From Moritella sp. JT01 (GTDB lineage Bacteria; Pseudomonadota; Gammaproteobacteria; Enterobacterales; Moritellaceae), in contig NZ_LOCN01000001.1 in assembly GCF_001574435.1 (NCBI RefSeq), positions 391,801 through 455,800 on the forward strand: a stretch of 64,000 bases of DNA, in the 5' to 3' direction. The position numbers were made by a program, and so were the translations under genes. Shown piece by piece: positions 8,100 through 17,520 of the stretch (position 1 is the first letter of the stretch; every line of letters begins with the position of its first letter). The notes beneath the pieces are model-generated. The model had not been told where the DNA came from and did not search any database. It saw only the letters and a program-made list of their open reading frames with translations.

Positions 8100-9716
8100 A
8101 TGGATAGCTCGTTAAAAAATAATAATTCGTTAAACAAAAATAGTACGTTCAACAAATATAGTATTGACACCACTGACTACCAAGTCGGTCAAGATAACGT
8201 TCAAAAGTGGGGTTTTGATATACATAACCCCGTATTCGGCATTAGCGCTGGCCTCATTTTCTTCTTCCTTTCTGCACTTCTCCTCGTTGACCCAACTACC
8301 GCTAAAGAAACATTAAACAGTGTGAGAAATAACATCATGGCAGATTTTGATGTGTTCTTTATGTGGTCTACTAATTTCTTTGTATTTTTCACTATGGTAT
8401 TGATCTTATCGCCTCTTGGTAAGATCCGTATTGGTGGTGTAGGAGCAAAAGCAGAGCATTCAACCATTTCTTGGATGGCGATGTTATTTGCAGCAGGTAT
8501 GGGGATTGGTCTGTTGTTCTGGGGTGTTGCAGAACCTACTGCTTACTTTACTAACTGGTGGGGAACACCATTTAATGTCGAGCCACTAACGCCAGAAGCA
8601 AAATCGTTAGCACTTGCTGCAACGATTTATAACTGGGGTATCCATGGCTGGGCTATCTACGCTATCGTTGCTTTATCATTGGCTTTCTTTGCTTATAACA
8701 AAGGTCTCCCGTTATCAATTCGTTCGGTGTTCTATCCGATAATTGGTGACAGAGCGTGGGGCTGGGCTGGTCACATTGTTGATATCATGGCTGTGCTTGC
8801 GACGTTATTTGGTCTAGCGACATCGCTTGGCTTGGGCGCGCAACAAGCGGCAAGTGGTATCAATCATGTGTTTGGTATTGATGGTGGCATTGGCTTACAA
8901 TTGATTGTGATTGCCTTTGTGACATTAATTGCGATCTTCTCGGTGATGCGTGGCATTGACGGTGGCGTTAAAGTCTTGAGCAATATCAATATGTTGTTTG
9001 CGTTCGCATTACTTATTTTTGTCATGATCATTGGCTTTGATGTGATCACGGTATCAATTCCTGAAACCTTTATTGCTTATGCACAAAATTTTGTTAGTTT
9101 AAGTAACCCTCATGGTCGTGATGATACAGCGTGGATGCATGGTTGGACTGTATTCTATTGGGCGTGGTGGATTTCATGGTCACCATTCGTCGGTATGTTC
9201 ATTGCGCGTATTTCTAAAGGCCGTACAGTACGTGAGTTCCTTTGCGCTGTGATCTTTATTCCAACGTTAGTCACACTTGTGTGGATGGCGACGTTCGGTG
9301 GTATTGCTATCGATCAAGTTGTTAATAAAGTCGGTGAATTGGGTACCAATGGTTTAACTGATATTTCACTGTCTTTATTCCAGGTATACGATGCACTGCC
9401 GTTTGGTGATGTGTTATCAGTATTATCGATCATCTTAGTATTAATCTTCTTCATTACGTCATCTGACTCTGGCTCACTTGTGATCGACAGCATCACATCG
9501 GGCGGTAAGATTGACGCGCCAGTGCCACAACGTATTTTCTGGGCAACTGTAGAAGGTACAATTGCGGGTGTTATGCTATGGGTGGGTGGTACGGAAGTTC
9601 TACAAGCGCTGCAAGCTGGTGTTGTAACAACGGCATTACCATTTACGTTTGTATTGCTAATCATGTGTGTCAGCCTCATTAAAGGTCTGAACTCAGAGCG
9701 TCATTTATACAAGTAA
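8100..9716 (+). CDS. BCCT family betaine/choline/carnitine-type transporter (copy 2)
   Basis: A 538-residue close paralogue of the gene at 5566, aligned without visible gaps over nearly its whole length. It keeps the canonical BCCT substrate-site helix FYWAWWISWSPFVG, like well-studied glycine-betaine carriers, whereas copy 1 has changed two of the tryptophans. ATG 8100 is the only possible start because an in-frame TAA lies just upstream. The gene is monocistronic between its own leader and the terminator at 9806. A tandem duplication produced the pair, with the nitrilase gene in between. Confidence 0.93.
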   Translation: MDSSLKNNNSLNKNSTFNKYSIDTTDYQVGQDNVQKWGFDIHNPVFGISAGLIFFFLSALLLVDPTTAKETLNSVRNNIMADFDVFFMWSTNFFVFFTMVLILSPLGKIRIGGVGAKAEHSTISWMAMLFAAGMGIGLLFWGVAEPTAYFTNWWGTPFNVEPLTPEAKSLALAATIYNWGIHGWAIYAIVALSLAFFAYNKGLPLSIRSVFYPIIGDRAWGWAGHIVDIMAVLATLFGLATSLGLGAQQAASGINHVFGIDGGIGLQLIVIAFVTLIAIFSVMRGIDGGVKVLSNINMLFAFALLIFVMIIGFDVITVSIPETFIAYAQNFVSLSNPHGRDDTAWMHGWTVFYWAWWISWSPFVGMFIARISKGRTVREFLCAVIFIPTLVTLVWMATFGGIAIDQVVNKVGELGTNGLTDISLSLFQVYDALPFGDVLSVLSIILVLIFFITSSDSGSLVIDSITSGGKIDAPVPQRIFWATVEGTIAGVMLWVGGTEVLQALQAGVVTTALPFTFVLLIMCVSLIKGLNSERHLYK

Positions 9717-9805
9717 AAACTGGGCTTAAAGTTAAGTGTTAAAGCTTAAGTATTAAATCTAAGTTTGAAAACGACATCTTTAAAAATGTCATCTGGTGAA
9801 CGTCT

Positions 9806-9839
9806 ACGGCCTCAAATGTATGTTTGAGGCCGTTTTTTG
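9806..9839 (+). terminator. Intrinsic terminator of BCCT copy 2
   Basis: Stem ACGGCCTCAAA / TTTGAGGCCGT (9806-9816, 9823-9833) followed by six T. Stem and loop are identical to the hairpin at 7231. Confidence 0.93.
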
Positions 9840-9938
9840 TTCTAGTCAGATCGCAAATTTCATGCATTATAATTTCAACTGTGTGTTTTACGTTATATTT
9901 TAGGATATGGGTTATTTTAAATACACACGGAGATATGG

Positions 9939-10214
9939 ATGAATAAAGTAATTCTAAAAGGGTTTATCATAGTCCCTACGGCTGATTTATCTGCGGTTAA
10001 GAAAGCGCTAATAAGTCATAAAGAGTTAACGCGTAATGAACCCGGATGCTTGATGTTTAACGTCACTCAATCTGAAGTTAACCTTAACCGTTTCGATGTG
10101 TATGAAGAATTCATTAATAAGGCTGCGTTTGATCAGCACCAAGTCAGGGTTAAAAACTCAGCGTGGGGCAAGGCTGCCGCTAATGTAAAAAGACATTATG
10201 AAATACTTGAGTAA
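9939..10214 (+). CDS. Antibiotic biosynthesis monooxygenase (ABM) domain protein
   Basis: A 91-residue single-domain protein of the ferredoxin-like dimeric alpha/beta-barrel type. Typical elements are the N-terminal strand ILKGFIIVP, ELTRNEPGCLMFNVTQ and RFDVYEEFINKAAFDQHQ. Members act on small aromatic or quinone-like compounds without a cofactor, or have unknown roles (YgiN-like). The ribosome site CGGAG precedes ATG 9939. It stands alone between the BCCT terminator and the LysE gene; the substrate is unknown. Confidence 0.8.
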   Translation: MNKVILKGFIIVPTADLSAVKKALISHKELTRNEPGCLMFNVTQSEVNLNRFDVYEEFINKAAFDQHQVRVKNSAWGKAAANVKRHYEILE

Positions 10215-10231
10215 GTTATAATCGATTAAAA
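10213..10231. repeat. 19-bp exact repeat with palindromic core
   Basis: The sequence AAGTTATAATCGATTAAAA occurs here and at 5396-5414. In both places it lies about 150 bases before the start codon of a transporter gene (LysE at 10380, BCCT at 5566). The core TAATCGATTA is a perfect palindrome, so a shared regulator site is possible. Confidence 0.5.
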
Positions 10232-10379
10232 ATGTGAGTTAATACAGAGAAAGGAAGTGCTGATGGATATAGAGGTTTTTGGCCTTGAGTGTATGCTTGA
10301 GATAGATTGAATGGCTATGATATAGTCATTTTATTAAACAGTGTTGTTTCTTTAAAGGTTTATTTAAAAGGAGTTATAA

Positions 10380-11009
10380 ATGTCACTTGAGTCCGCAATT
10401 ACATTTTTTATCGCAATATTTATTTTTGGTATCACACCTGGACCTGGTGTATTTGCGATCTTGGCGCGAGCCATGGTTGATGGACCCAAGAAATGTATCA
10501 TGCTCGCAATGGGGATGATTGGCAGTGATGTGCTTTATCTGATATTAGCTTGTTTGGGTCTTGCGACAATTGCTGAGAACTGGTCAGAAGTATTCACCGC
10601 TATTCGTTATTTAGGTGCCAGTTATTTGATTTATCTTGGTTATAAAATGCTGAAAGCCTTACCTCAGATTAAAAGTGACATTCAAGCGGAAACAACCGCG
10701 CAGAAAGAAAAAGCAATGCTAGCGAGTTTTACGCAGGGCTTTTTAATTTCGGCCTCAAACCCGAAAGTGATCTTGTTTTATATTTCATTTTTGCCAACGT
10801 TTATCGACTTGACTGTACTAACGGCGCAAGATATTGCGTTAGTGTCCGTCTTGTCATCGATAGCCTTGATGTCTGGGTTGATGTTGATCGCTTTTGGTGC
10901 GAGTCGAATGGCTGGAATGCTAAAGACACCAGCGGCACATCAGCGATTAAACCGAGGCGCTGGTGGCATTATGATTGCGGCAGGTGCGTACTTGGCTATA
11001 AGTAAGTAA
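10380..11009 (+). CDS. LysE family exporter
   Basis: A 209-residue inner-membrane protein with about six segments. FGITPGPGVFAILARAMVDG and SNPKVILFYISFLPTF are the two conserved LysE-family motifs. It should export an amino acid or derivative. A strong AAGGAG ribosome site is placed correctly before ATG 10380. The DJ-1-like gene follows after 37 bases on the same strand, so the two are probably co-transcribed. It is not closely related to the exporter at 830. Confidence 0.88.
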   Translation: MSLESAITFFIAIFIFGITPGPGVFAILARAMVDGPKKCIMLAMGMIGSDVLYLILACLGLATIAENWSEVFTAIRYLGASYLIYLGYKMLKALPQIKSDIQAETTAQKEKAMLASFTQGFLISASNPKVILFYISFLPTFIDLTVLTAQDIALVSVLSSIALMSGLMLIAFGASRMAGMLKTPAAHQRLNRGAGGIMIAAGAYLAISK

Positions 11010-11046
11010 TATTGATTTTTTATCTGCAACCACAAAAGAAAACACG

Positions 11047-11637
11047 ATGAAAATTTTAGCGTTGGTATTTGATGATTATGAAACATTGGATTTACATGGG
11101 CCAATTGAGATGTTTGGCCATATGGAAAATGTAGAAATAAAACTCGTTGGTGCTAAATATATAACGAGAAGCTATCAAGGACCAAGAGTCGTTACAGATG
11201 CTAATTTAGATGCTGTGACTCCATGTGATCTGCTTATTATTCCTGGTGGTTTAGGAACTCGAAAGCTGGTCGAAGATCAAACATTGATGATCTGGTTACA
11301 AAAACAGGAAAAAGTGTCCGCAAAGGTATTTTCTATTTGTACTGGTTCAGCTTTATTGGCTCAAGCAGGCATATTGGACGGGATCCAAGCGACGACAAAC
11401 AAGATGGCTTATAATTGGGTGACGAGTTTATCAAATAAAGTGTATTGGCAGTCTAGTGCTCGTTGGGTTGATGATGGCAAGTTTTTGACTTCTTCAGGTG
11501 TCTCCGCGGGCACTGATGCCGCGCTTTTCTATATACAGCAGATCAAAGGTAAGTCTGAGGCTAAACGTATTGAGCATTTGACTGAGTACCATTGGAATGA
11601 CGACGCGACTAATGACCCTTATGCTGTTATGAGCTGA
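11047..11637 (+). CDS. DJ-1/PfpI family protein
   Basis: A 196-residue protein with a flavodoxin-like DJ-1/PfpI fold. IIPGGLGTRKL and the nucleophile elbow FSICTGSALLAQAG (Cys98) are diagnostic, and Glu21 is in the usual acidic position. It resembles the isonitrile hydratase / AraC N-terminal-domain branch, but has no DNA-binding part. Possible roles are a small-molecule hydratase or glyoxalase-like enzyme; the exact reaction cannot be assigned. It follows the LysE gene and probably shares its transcript. Confidence 0.82.
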   Translation: MKILALVFDDYETLDLHGPIEMFGHMENVEIKLVGAKYITRSYQGPRVVTDANLDAVTPCDLLIIPGGLGTRKLVEDQTLMIWLQKQEKVSAKVFSICTGSALLAQAGILDGIQATTNKMAYNWVTSLSNKVYWQSSARWVDDGKFLTSSGVSAGTDAALFYIQQIKGKSEAKRIEHLTEYHWNDDATNDPYAVMS

Positions 11638-11939
11638 AGGTCATTTAATCTTTTCTTAGCTCCTAGGAACTAAGGCTTTTTGTAAACTCAGAATATAGAG
11701 TCGCTGGTACCGCCAGTGATTACGTCAGTTAGTTTTTTTATGGCTCATCGCTTGTCCCGTTTTGTTTGAACAGTAAGTCACCTATGATGATTAATATCAT
11801 ATTTTTTTATCTACCTTTTCTTCTAAAGTGAAAATTTTCTTGTTCTCTATGGATGCTAGGATTAGTGTAATGATAATTATTTTCATTTGCTGTCACGGTT
11901 TTGGCTAGGCAGTACAATTGATACCAGGTGAAGTGAATT
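11638..11939. promoter_or_regulatory. Upstream region of the phosphohexomutase, with a possible Fur box
   Basis: About 300 bases without a gene. At 11866-11884 the sequence TGTAATGATAATTATTTTC matches the classical 19-base Fur consensus at 15 of 19 positions and lies 56 bases before the start codon. Iron control of the mutase would be unexpected, so this is only a candidate site. Confidence 0.3.
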
Positions 11940-13661
11940 ATGGACACAAAATTAAAGTTTAAAGTTAATCATTGGATTAAAAACGATCCCGATCCTCGTA
12001 CTCGACAGGAATTGCAGGCGCTTCTTGATACCAGTAATGAAACTGAGTTGCAGCAACGATTTTCGGGGCGACTGGCATTTGGTACTGCTGGGTTGCGCGG
12101 TATTGTTGCCGCTGGTCCTATGAGAATGAATCGTTTAGTCGTGCAGCAAACCTCTGCGGGCTTAGGTGCATACCTTAAACAACAGATAAAAGATATTGAG
12201 GCTCGAGGTGTCGTCATTGGATATGATGGCCGCCATGATTCAAAGCAGTTTGCCCACGATGCAGCAGGTGTACTCGCTGCAATGGGAATTAAAGTCTATC
12301 TGACCAGTAAGGTTGCGGCGACACCGTTAGTTGCATTTGGGGTAACTCATCTTAATGCCGCTGCGGGTATTGTGGTGACGGCGAGTCATAACCCCCCTCA
12401 GTATAATGGGTATAAAGTATATTGGGGGAACGGTGCACAGATCATCCCGCCTCATGATTCAGGAATCGCAGCATGTATCGATAAGGCAGCAACAGAAAGT
12501 ATTCGTGTACTAACACCGGAAGCCGCGATTGCTGAAGGTCGACTTATTATGCTGGAGGATGATTACTATCAAAGCTACCGCCAAGGAATAAAGGATGCGG
12601 CTGTACTGCAGAATCATACCCAGCCAGAGTTAGTTAGCCTATCCTATACCGCCATGCATGGTGTTGGCGCCGAAATGGCTGAAACAGTGCTTAATGATGC
12701 TGGTGTCTCTCAGGTTTATTCAGTGGCGTTGCAGCGAGAACCCGATGGAGACTTTCCGACAGTAAATTTTCCTAATCCTGAAGAGAAAGGGGCGATGGAT
12801 CTCGTTATTGCCGAGGCGCAGAAGTATGATGCAACGCTGGCTTGTGCTAACGATCCGGATGCAGATCGGTTTGCTGTAGCAGTGCGTACAGAGACAGGTA
12901 AGTATCAGATGCTCACTGGCGATCAGGTCGGCGTATTATTGGGTCATTACCTCATGAATCATGCAAGTGAACATAATCGTTTAACCTGCACAACTATTGT
13001 TTCCTCTAGTTTATTATCGAAAGTAGCAGCGAGCTTAGGTGCGACTTGTTTGACAACTCTGACTGGTTTTAAGTGGTTAACGAATGTGGCTATGGCTGAG
13101 CAAAGTGATGATAACCAGTGTCTGTTTGCCTATGAAGAAGCTTTAGGCTATATGGTTGGTTCAATGGTATGGGATAAGGATGGTTTATCTGCACTCGTGG
13201 CATTTGCCCAGTTAACGGCTGAATTGGCTAGCCAAGGACAGACTATTTGGGATCGGTTAGAAGAGATTTATCGTGAGCATGGTTTTCACTTAAACACTCA
13301 GGTGAGTATCGCCCTTAAGCCTACGACCCCGAACATTGGGGATTGTCTGCGTAAAGATCTACCGACAGAGATTGCTAATAAACAGGTTTTGAGTACAGAT
13401 GACATTAGCTGCGGTCTGAGAATCTTTAAAGATGGGTCTACAGAGTCAATTGATTTACCTGCTAGTGATGTGCTTATCTTCAAGTTAGAAGGTGGCTCGC
13501 GCGTCATTGTTAGACCGTCAGGCACTGAGCCTAAAATTAAATGTTATTATGAAGTGGTCGAAACTATGACCGATGAAGATGGTTTAGATAGTGTTCAGGC
13601 TCGAGCCCAGGCAGAGATGGACGCCTTTATTTTGGTCCATCAGGCATCATTGCCTCAGTAA
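11940..13661 (+). CDS. Phospho-sugar mutase (phosphoglucomutase/phosphomannomutase family)
   Basis: A 573-residue alpha-D-phosphohexomutase with the four usual domains: the phosphoserine loop TASHNPPQYNGYKVYW, the metal loop DPDADRF, the sugar loop with EEALGY, and the C-terminal phosphate-binding RPSGTEPKIKCYY. It probably interconverts glucose-1-phosphate and glucose-6-phosphate. That would suit the maltodextrin phosphorylase encoded further right, though the genes are 40 kb apart. Ribosome site AGGTGAAG precedes ATG 11940. Mannose-phosphate or ribose-phosphate activity cannot be excluded. Confidence 0.9.
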   Translation: MDTKLKFKVNHWIKNDPDPRTRQELQALLDTSNETELQQRFSGRLAFGTAGLRGIVAAGPMRMNRLVVQQTSAGLGAYLKQQIKDIEARGVVIGYDGRHDSKQFAHDAAGVLAAMGIKVYLTSKVAATPLVAFGVTHLNAAAGIVVTASHNPPQYNGYKVYWGNGAQIIPPHDSGIAACIDKAATESIRVLTPEAAIAEGRLIMLEDDYYQSYRQGIKDAAVLQNHTQPELVSLSYTAMHGVGAEMAETVLNDAGVSQVYSVALQREPDGDFPTVNFPNPEEKGAMDLVIAEAQKYDATLACANDPDADRFAVAVRTETGKYQMLTGDQVGVLLGHYLMNHASEHNRLTCTTIVSSSLLSKVAASLGATCLTTLTGFKWLTNVAMAEQSDDNQCLFAYEEALGYMVGSMVWDKDGLSALVAFAQLTAELASQGQTIWDRLEEIYREHGFHLNTQVSIALKPTTPNIGDCLRKDLPTEIANKQVLSTDDISCGLRIFKDGSTESIDLPASDVLIFKLEGGSRVIVRPSGTEPKIKCYYEVVETMTDEDGLDSVQARAQAEMDAFILVHQASLPQ

Positions 13662-13909
13662 CATAGACTTTTATTTTTATTATTTCGCGCACCAACTTGG
13701 TGCGCTCAACACTCTCAAGCACTACTATCGTCCTCTTAAACCTTATTTCAAAGTACTAAAATTTACTGTAACCCTTACTTTCACGCATTTTCAATACATT
13801 TTCCTCGTGATCTACGTCTACTTCCCCCCAAACGATAGACTTGGCTGAGTTTTTGCTTTATCTATATATATATAAATGAATATGAATATGCGTAAACAAG
13901 GATGAACAT

Positions 13910-16582
13910 ATGCAGAAGCTAACAAAAATACCCAAGTGGGTTAAAACGACATGTCCTTATTGCGGTACCGGTTGTGGTGTCGAAGCGCAAGTAAATCAAG
14001 ACAACTCAGTTACTATTCGTGGTGATGAATCACACCCAACCAATTTAGGTAATCTTTGCTCAAAAGGATTAACGCTAGCCGATACCCTAGTCCCAGAAGG
14101 ACGTCTTACTGAATGTTATATTCGTGGTCAAGCGCAGAGTATGGAAACCACATTAAGCTATGTTGCATCATCGTTTAACAAAGTGATCGCCGAGCACGGC
14201 CCTGACGCTGTGGCCTTTTATGTATCGGGTCAGTTGCTCACCGAAGATTACTATATAGCCAACAAATTGATGAAAGGGTTCATCGGCAGCAGTAATATCG
14301 ACTCTAATTCACGCCTGTGTATGTCTTCTGCCGTAGTCGCGCATAAACGTGCCTTTGGTGAAGATGCGGTACCTGCTTGTTATGCGGATATCGAAGAAGC
14401 TGAACATATTTGTTTAGTGGGTTCTAATCTCGCTTGGTGTCATCCCATCTTATTTCGTCGTATTAAACAGGCGAAAATGGCAAATCCGAATTTAAAAATA
14501 ACCGTCATCGACCCGCGTCGCACGGACACCTGTGATATAGCGAGTTTGCATTTAGCCATTCGACCGGGCACGGATGTCGCACTTTACAATGGTTTGTTAG
14601 AGTTTCTTGATCAAGAAAACGCATGTGACCTCGATTATATTGCCCAACATACCGAAGGTTTTTCAGAAGCACTTGCGTCTGCTTATCAATCAACCCCAAG
14701 TTGGGTCGAACTGGCTGAATTCTGTAATCTAGAACTCGATACTATGATGGCTTTTTTCCGTCGTTTTACCGATATTGATAAAACCTTAACGCTATTTAGT
14801 CAAGGTGTGAATCAATCAACCAGCGGTACTAACAAAGTAAATGCCATTATTAACTGCCACCTAGCAACTGGCCGTGTCGGTAAGCCTGGTGCGAGTCCAT
14901 TTTCCGTGACCGGTCAGCCAAATGCAATGGGTGGCCGTGAAGTGGGTGGCCTTGCCAGCATGTTAGCCGCGCACATGGACTTTACACCAGAGAGTCATAA
15001 GCTGGTGAGTGAATTTTGGCATACCGATAAATTGGCGACCAATACTGGTGCCAAAGCCATTGATATGTTTGACCAAGTGCATCAGGGCAAGATAAAAGCA
15101 ATTTGGATCATGGGTACTAATCCCGTCGTAAGCTTACCGGATTCAGACAAAATTCAGCAGGCGTTATTAAATTGCCCGCTGGTGGTTGTCTCTGATTGTA
15201 TCGCTAAATCAGATACCATCGCCTGTGCGGATGTATTGTTACCGGCGCAAGGTTGGGGTGAAAAAACCGGTACAGTGACTAACTCAGAGCGCTGTATATC
15301 ACGTCAACGTGCTTTTTTACCGAGTGTCGGTGAAGCAAAAGCCGATTGGTGGTTATTAGCGGAAGTGGCCAAACGCATGGGGTTTGGTAAAGCGTTTAGT
15401 TTTGACAGCGAAGCGGACGTATTTGCTGAGTATGCGCAGATGACCGGATTTAAACAAGACACTTTACCGCGTGGTTTAGATATTTCGGTATTGGCAGAAC
15501 AAGATTACCAACAACACCAGCCTATGCAATGGCCAATACATGGCGACGAGTCACAAGCGCGATTATTCACTGATGGCCAGTTTTCAACACCGTCAGGTAA
15601 AGCGAATTTCATCCCGCTTTATTACAAATCAGCGGCAAGTGAAGTCTGTAAAGATTACCCGATGATCTTAAATACCGGTCGTAATCGAGATCAATGGCAC
15701 AGCATGAGCCGAACAGGATTAGCGACCAAACTTAATGGTCATATGCCTGAACCGTTATTGTCGATTAACCCGCAAGATCTAACCGACCGTGGGATCAAGG
15801 ATGGCAGTTTAGTTGCGGTCGAAAGTTTACAAGGGAAGTTACTGGTCCGTACACATGCCACGGTGAGTCAAAACCCGGGTGAGTTGTTTTTACCTATTCA
15901 CTGGAGTCGTCAAAATGCCAGTGCAGGGGCCATTTCGAGTTTAGTGGCAGGACATACCGATCCGTTATCTGGACAACCGGAAAACAAATATACTCCGGTG
16001 AGCGTCAGTGCGTGGTCACATTCATCTCGTGCTGCGTTATGGAGTCAACGTCGTTTACAAGTTGCTAAGATATTACCTATGGTAGATTACTGGGTTGAGC
16101 GTCGTTTAGAACAAGGTTTCTTATATTACCTTGCGAGTGTGACTGAGCCCGCGACTTTCTTTCAGCAATTAAAATTAGCTTTGTATAATGGCTATATGAC
16201 CAAACAAGTTGATTATGAAAATACGGCAGAAAAAAAATACCGTTTTGCCATGAGCTTCCAAGACAATTTGGATGTCAGCCTAATGGTGACCCTCGCGAAC
16301 GATGTTGATGATGATTCTTGGTTAGCCAGCCTAACCATGTTAACGCCGGATGTGGGTTTACGTGCGACGCTAAAAGGGGAAGCGGAAACACCGCCTAGTC
16401 GTATGGTATGCGCATGTCATCAAGTGACCGAGAATGATATTATTAAAGCCGTTGAATCGGGCGCTGATACCGTTGAAGCGGTTGGTGGTTGCAGCAAAGC
16501 GGGGACTGGGTGTGGTTCTTGTATTCCCGAAATTAAACGGGTAATGGCAAGTTGTGAAATTGCCATTACCTTAGTTAGTTGA
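13910..16582 (+). CDS. nasA: Assimilatory nitrate reductase, molybdenum catalytic subunit
   Basis: An 890-residue molybdopterin oxidoreductase. Cys15, Cys18, Cys22 and Cys50 form an N-terminal 4Fe-4S site. Cys137 (SRLCMSS) is the likely molybdenum ligand, and a dinucleotide-binding domain lies at about 600-710. A BFD-like 2Fe-2S domain sits at the C-terminus (CACHQ ... GCSKAGTGCGSC). There is no twin-arginine signal, so it acts in the cytoplasm, reducing nitrate to nitrite for nitrogen assimilation. Nitrite reductase genes, often adjacent, are not here. ATG 13910 has an AAGGATG site. Confidence 0.9.
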   Translation: MQKLTKIPKWVKTTCPYCGTGCGVEAQVNQDNSVTIRGDESHPTNLGNLCSKGLTLADTLVPEGRLTECYIRGQAQSMETTLSYVASSFNKVIAEHGPDAVAFYVSGQLLTEDYYIANKLMKGFIGSSNIDSNSRLCMSSAVVAHKRAFGEDAVPACYADIEEAEHICLVGSNLAWCHPILFRRIKQAKMANPNLKITVIDPRRTDTCDIASLHLAIRPGTDVALYNGLLEFLDQENACDLDYIAQHTEGFSEALASAYQSTPSWVELAEFCNLELDTMMAFFRRFTDIDKTLTLFSQGVNQSTSGTNKVNAIINCHLATGRVGKPGASPFSVTGQPNAMGGREVGGLASMLAAHMDFTPESHKLVSEFWHTDKLATNTGAKAIDMFDQVHQGKIKAIWIMGTNPVVSLPDSDKIQQALLNCPLVVVSDCIAKSDTIACADVLLPAQGWGEKTGTVTNSERCISRQRAFLPSVGEAKADWWLLAEVAKRMGFGKAFSFDSEADVFAEYAQMTGFKQDTLPRGLDISVLAEQDYQQHQPMQWPIHGDESQARLFTDGQFSTPSGKANFIPLYYKSAASEVCKDYPMILNTGRNRDQWHSMSRTGLATKLNGHMPEPLLSINPQDLTDRGIKDGSLVAVESLQGKLLVRTHATVSQNPGELFLPIHWSRQNASAGAISSLVAGHTDPLSGQPENKYTPVSVSAWSHSSRAALWSQRRLQVAKILPMVDYWVERRLEQGFLYYLASVTEPATFFQQLKLALYNGYMTKQVDYENTAEKKYRFAMSFQDNLDVSLMVTLANDVDDDSWLASLTMLTPDVGLRATLKGEAETPPSRMVCACHQVTENDIIKAVESGADTVEAVGGCSKAGTGCGSCIPEIKRVMASCEIAITLVS

Positions 16583-16598
16583 TTATTGGATTATTGGC

Positions 16599-17285
16599 TT
16601 ATTGGCTTATTGGCAGTATATAGAAGTAAATCGTCACAAAGTGGCAAGCGCTGCCAAGCAACACGAATATGTGCCAAATAGCATGGTTATACGGAATACG
16701 TTTATTGGCATAGAAGATAGCGCCAATTGAATAAGCAAGTCCACCGGCAATCAACCAGTACAGGGCGCCGGTGGCGAGTTTACCTAATAATTCATCGCCA
16801 GAAAAAACAATTAACCAACCCATAATAAGATAGAAAAACAGCGATACTTTCTTAAATCGTTCAGCCCAATAGATTTTAGCTATGATACCAAATATCGCCA
16901 TTGACCAGACTACACCGAAGATACTCCAGCCCAGTACACCACGCAGTTCAATCAGTAACAATGGCGTATAAGTACCTGCGATCAATAAGAAAATAGCACA
17001 ATGGTCGAGGGTCTTTAATTTCGCTTTAGTCGCTGGATTCGATGCATAGTGATAAGCGCTTGATGCAAAAAATAATAAAAACATCGAGATGCCATAAATA
17101 CTAAAACTGGTAATACGCCAAGGATCTGCTTGTTGTATTGAGGGTACTAATAGTGCGATAAGCGCGGCAATACTCAGTAATGCACCTATAATATGAGACC
17201 AAGTATTCGCGGCTTCTTCTTTTACACTATAAGGGGCGGCGACTGCGCTGGTCGCAGTGATTATCGGTGTAGCACTTTGTGACAT
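16599..17285 (-). CDS. Hemolysin III family (TrhA/PAQR-like) membrane protein
   Basis: A 228-residue protein with seven predicted membrane segments. The conserved family motifs are SAYHYASN, LDHCAIFLLIAGTYTPLL and NHAIWHIFVLLGSACHF, whose His and Asp residues may bind a metal. Relatives are involved in membrane-fluidity homeostasis; haemolytic activity was reported only for a few. It converges on nasA, leaving just 16 bases between the stops. AGAGGATG precedes the start. Confidence 0.88.
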   Translation of the reverse strand: MSQSATPIITATSAVAAPYSVKEEAANTWSHIIGALLSIAALIALLVPSIQQADPWRITSFSIYGISMFLLFFASSAYHYASNPATKAKLKTLDHCAIFLLIAGTYTPLLLIELRGVLGWSIFGVVWSMAIFGIIAKIYWAERFKKVSLFFYLIMGWLIVFSGDELLGKLATGALYWLIAGGLAYSIGAIFYANKRIPYNHAIWHIFVLLGSACHFVTIYFYILPISQ

Positions 17286-17520
17286 ACATCATCCTCTGTT
17301 AAGTTGTCCTGGCCATTAGGCGTACAAGTGTACGCTTAAAATATTTTAATTTAAAGGCAATAAATTCATTCTATTGTTTTTTAGTATTATCAAATGACTA
17401 AATTAATAAAATTAAGTACTATTATCAATATTATAATAGTTACTATATTATTTTATACGTTGGTTGTAGATACCTTATCGTGGATTTTATAGAGAATTAA
17501 GAGGGTTATAGATAATTGTT

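Noticed and set aside
13687-13705. Palindrome GCGCACCAACTTGGTGCGC after the phosphohexomutase
   Set aside because: A perfect palindrome but has no exit-side T-run; listed only as a curiosity, terminator role not supported.
13591-13848. 85-codon frame beginning inside the phosphohexomutase 3' end
   Set aside because: Starts within another gene in a different frame; its later part is AT-rich spacer and has no ribosome site.
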